64,000 nucleotides of DNA, taken from the NCBI RefSeq assembly GCF_001610875.1, contig NZ_CP011272.1, positions 1,903,988 to 1,967,987 on the forward strand. Direction: 5' to 3'. Every line of letters begins with the position of its first letter. Positions within the stretch are counted from its first letter, which is position 1. The notes under the pieces were generated by a model. The model worked only from the letters and a program-made list of their open reading frames with translations, did no database searches and was not told where the DNA came from. Both the position numbers and the translations under genes were made by a program. This DNA is from Pirellula sp. SH-Sr6A (GTDB lineage: Bacteria > Planctomycetota > Planctomycetia > Pirellulales > Pirellulaceae). Shown in pieces: positions 63,101 to 64,000 of the stretch.

Positions 63101-64000
63101 GCTGTGGATGGGGATGCCCCTGCCCAAACACTGACCTACAGCATCATTGGAGGGACCGATGCCTCTCGGTTCGTCATCAATTCCAGTACTGGAGCCCTTT
63201 CGTTCGTATCATCGCCCAATTTTGAAGGCCCGGTGGATCAAAACTCAGACAACACTTACAACGTGACGGTTCAAGTGTCCGACGGAATTGCCACAGACAA
63301 TCAGATTCTATCGGTTGTCGTTACAGACGTTGATGAGTTCGACGTTTCCACACCCACTGACTCCAACGGGACGGTGAATGCCGTCAATGAAAATGTTGCC
63401 GTCGGGACCACCGTAGGCGTCACCGCCAATGCGTTCGACCTGGATGCGTCGACGAATACCATCACCTATAGCCTAACGAGCAATCCAGACAGTCTCTTCC
63501 AGATCGATGCCAACACCGGAGTCGTCACCACTGCCGCCGCCATCAACCGAGAAGTGCATGGCTCGAGCCGATCGATCACCGTTCAAGCCATATCCAGCGA
63601 TGGCTCCATCGCGACGCAAACATTTAACATCGCCATCAACGATCTCGATGAGTTCGACGTCTCCACTCCAACCGATACAAATGCGGTGGTGAATGAAGTC
63701 AACGAAAACGTGGCCGTAGGCACTACCGTAGGCATCACTGCCAGTGCGTTCGACTTGGACGCGACCACAAATACCATTACCTATAGCTTGACGAGCAATC
63801 CCGACAGTCTCTTCCAGATCGATGCCAACACTGGGATAGTCACCACTGCCGCCGCCATCAATCGGGAAGTGCACGGCGCGAGCCGTTCCATCACCGTGCA
63901 AGCCACATCCAGCGATGGCTCGATCGCATCCCAGACGTTCAACATCGCCATCAACGATCTCGATGAATTCGACGTCTCGACTCCCACCGACACGAACGCA
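57149..64000 (+). CDS. Giant LEPR-XLL/DUF4347/cadherin-like surface protein, 3' end outside window
   Basis: At least 2284 residues with no stop before the right edge. Residues ~45-58 read 'AIRLEDRILYSATP', the planctomycete LEPR-XLL motif. A DUF4347 domain (~150-310) follows: 'QEIVFVQEGLYDLDVLLDDL', 'IHIVSHGSDGMFQLGN', 'GDIVIYGCDVA'. Next come ~350 residues of beta-propeller-like repeats with 'WNGSSWG'-type units. Then many VCBS/cadherin-like modules, each starting with 'NDAPVL'-type and 'DTD'-type calcium-binding loops. The last three visible modules are 105-residue near-identical copies. Such proteins are very large adhesins of the cell surface. ATG 57149 is the first start; ATG 57224 is the alternative. 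Confidence 0.93.
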   Translation, partial: MRKSKFPRSGSGERNSYSGPTVRNVMAHIDKWIESFFRLTPPLAPDEVDAIRLEDRILYSATPLPVPQEAEGDVSGGSEYLDAQSYEQLLAEIEEITNSVFLKEQASEESIELPSDPDQTPEPLLLSREDQAESESSDDAPAVSQTSDTAAPTSGRQEIVFVQEGLYDLDVLLDDLQREDASADYTIHVLSSVENGLNQIKALLAEYDDLDAIHIVSHGSDGMFQLGNSWIASENIANYAEQLRSWGMALGPDGDIVIYGCDVASSNQGAQLIDTLATLTSADVIASTDKTGSSSAAGDWELEYQIGSIETTIAFSSEFTHHWGGLLDAASTGVAIWAEGGTGNTELEYYDGTNFGSESNGASSGEYRIIDGADSRLRDERIIVGMNSAGVISGQMWNGTTWTNLGFTMGTTSSGVAHGFDVQYEAGSDQALLVWNNGTTGTSGISYSVWDGSTWSSVQTLTSPLSGEARSLQLVSNPSSDEMILVASNSSSDSYAFVWNGSSWGNSIILENGSGGNQTDSYVAYEHLSGEAIVVYDAISGGSDLNFRTWNGSSWSAQNTWTSPGSTGDPVYVTLASDPNSDRIALSASTSSNEAWFAVWNGSSWGNQTLASNTLVAASGMMASVAFESTSGELLAVYAENSTSLSVRTWTQGGGWSAEQYTPSLGSSLTPAFVSLYSDPASNHIMLGVLDSTSDVNFIEWDGGSWGSVTEVETSAGTNSIEHQPYIYLWNSVNEAPILDASKSPTLIAQNEDSGSPSGVVGTLISSMIDFSSPSGQLDNVTDSDAAGLLGIAVTGANTSQGTWWYTTNGGTTWSALGSVSDSNARLLASDSNTRLYFQPNANYNGTISDAITFRAWDRSSGTNGATVSLYALQDLTVRDNFDTQSYGGNNGTNSWSASWQEIGEADGTAAGSVTVATSGSVIAGPYLSLNMATANRGLSRSVNLSGATSATLSFTYEQMNTSAGGQVALQIYNGSTWTTLHTYSVDSSFYSGNVGVFQSFNISSYANSNTAIRFLVTQAASNDYFYIDDVKIDYSVNALSVGGTTAFSTATDTAGLSITAVNDAPVLTPYSPAVSFTEDSAGMTVNVATLLGSTMTDVDSGALQGIAFTGVSGSGGVLSYSINGGATWLTTSVSETSALLLRSTDLVRFTPSGDNGGQMLLSYRAWDQTSGSAGTFGNATTNGGTTAFSSSSDTVTVTVTSANDAPVLDNSGSMSLNSITEDPSTNSGQSVASIVTSAGGDRITDVDTGAVEGIAVTSLNSSNGTWQFSIDGGTTWSNMGAVSNTSALLLRSTDLVRFTPNGENATTADFSFRAWDRTTGTQGTYVSTATHGGTSAFSTAIESASINVTAVNDAPIAVNDSAIAIEAGGISNNTPGTNPTGNVLSNDTDVDSGDTKAVQGVSAGVVASVSANVGSAVTGSYGSITIVANGAYTYTVDNSNATVQALRSTSNTIQDVFSYTVRDAAGLTSTTQITVTIQGSNDSPYDITGAPLSVNENVSNTTVVGSVTGIDLDSSLHGETLAYSLTDTAGGRFAIHSSTGQITVADGSLLNRESAATHSITVRVTDASGASFDKSFQISINDLNEFDVSAISDTNATVNSISENATNGTLVGITAAASDADATNNSITYSLLDSAGGRFSIDATTGVVSVANGSLIDYETAQSHNITIRATSADSSTSDQVFTIAVNAVNDNDPTITSDGGGSSSSILVYEGALFVTTVVASDADLPTGLLSYSITGGVDASKFTIDAATGVLMFTSPADFESPTDVGANNTYNLIVQVSDGSRTDTQSIAVSVQNAADNGQFLDRFSSSSYTNSNGTQTWSNSWIESEANGSASGNIGISNNALRVSASTVNDSIYRSVDLSNAISANFDFNYRNTLVGSQRIEVQISGNGGATYNTLTVLDGSTNSGTGAKSYDISAYRSSDTRIRFVVTSVGGSTTKEVEFDNVQISYTPNNAPVITSNGSLSTATIYVAENSTSVTTVTAVDGDAPAQTLTYSIIGGTDASRFVINSSTGALSFVSSPNFEGPVDQNSDNTYNVTVQVSDGIATDNQILSVVVTDVDEFDVSTPTDSNGTVNAVNENVAVGTTVGVTANAFDLDASTNTITYSLTSNPDSLFQIDANTGVVTTAAAINREVHGSSRSITVQAISSDGSIATQTFNIAINDLDEFDVSTPTDTNAVVNEVNENVAVGTTVGITASAFDLDATTNTITYSLTSNPDSLFQIDANTGIVTTAAAINREVHGASRSITVQATSSDGSIASQTFNIAINDLDEFDVSTPTDTNA
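63332..64000 (+). repeat. Tandem 315-bp coding repeats
   Basis: Units begin at 63332, 63647 and 63962 with GATGAGTTCGACGT (third copy GATGAATTCGACGT). Each encodes a 105-residue cadherin-type module with 'FDVSTPTD', 'VNEN', 'LTSNPDSLFQIDANTG' and 'AAINREVHG'. Copies are near-identical and continue past the window edge. A more distant relative starts around 61896. Confidence 0.9.

Noticed and set aside
57608-63993. Numerous minus-strand ORFs opposite the giant surface protein
   Set aside because: All are shadows of the repetitive Thr/Ser/Asp-rich coding sequence; none has its own domain.
1-64000. CRISPR array
   Set aside because: No series of regularly spaced short repeats with unique spacers was found. 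The regular repeats present are REP palindromes and coding repeats.

Overview
The window looks like a chromosomal piece of a planctomycete, probably of the Pirellulaceae type. The evidence is a DUF1592-type cytochrome-like protein paired with a DUF1552 protein (7922-13267), a DUF1559 pseudopilin-like protein (16740-17807), a giant LEPR-XLL/DUF4347/cadherin-type surface protein (57149 to the right edge), and a tmRNA whose tag reads AEENLALAA. The species cannot be named from the sequence alone.

Left part (1-20.9 kb): mostly ordinary chromosomal genes. They include small cupin, VOC and chalcone-isomerase-like proteins, a TRIC-type membrane protein, an Rnk/GreA-like regulator, DoxX behind a near-consensus promoter, a frameshifted VIT-family gene, the DUF1592/DUF1552 pair, a translationally coupled three-gene cluster (14008-15093) and a pRiA4b ORF-3-like protein. 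A compact operon at 16740-20892 encodes a pseudopilin-like protein, a PepSY-type membrane protein, DUF2271, DUF4198 and ApbE. I read it as a probable extracytoplasmic flavinylation/redox module.

Accessory part (20.9-49.5 kb): a patchwork of mobile and defence DNA. It starts with a degenerate second cupin copy, a REP-associated transposase (RAYT) whose own ends encode REP palindromes, and an IS66 remnant. Two ~385-bp direct repeats (22950-23334 and 31256-31641) then bracket an 8-kb block holding a 5'-truncated Schlafen-like ATP-binding gene, an orphan type I methyltransferase HsdM, a PIN-like nuclease, a SIR2-HerA pair, a small hypothetical and a truncated fragment. After the second repeat come a PH-like membrane protein, a lone PD-(D/E)XK nuclease, and a cassette of serine recombinase, two ParB/RepB-like proteins and a homing-endonuclease-repeat protein. 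Next are an FkbM methyltransferase and a frameshifted mannosyltransferase-like gene. A wrecked phage head module follows: a portal N-terminus, a small head protein, a zinc ribbon, and a methylase-terminase chimera, with a HigBA toxin-antitoxin in the middle. A second serine recombinase module, a protein kinase with a frameshifted N-terminus and an intact IS5-family element (TA duplication, likely -1 frameshift) close the block. The accessory DNA ends at the 3' end of ssrA, a classical integration point.

Right part (49.5-64 kb): chromosomal again. ssrA, a GT2-GT39 glycosyltransferase pair with ATGA coupling, an unknown 452-aa protein, a glycine-rich RRM protein with its own promoter, ~240-nt leader and terminator, a CNT nucleoside transporter, and the first 2284 codons of the giant surface protein.

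The most interesting stretch is 22.9-38.6 kb: the repeat-bounded HsdM-PIN-SIR2-HerA block and the recombinase/RepB/HNH-repeat cassette next to it. Three genes in the window (VIT, mannosyltransferase, kinase) look broken by single-base shifts. Real decay and assembly errors cannot be told apart here.
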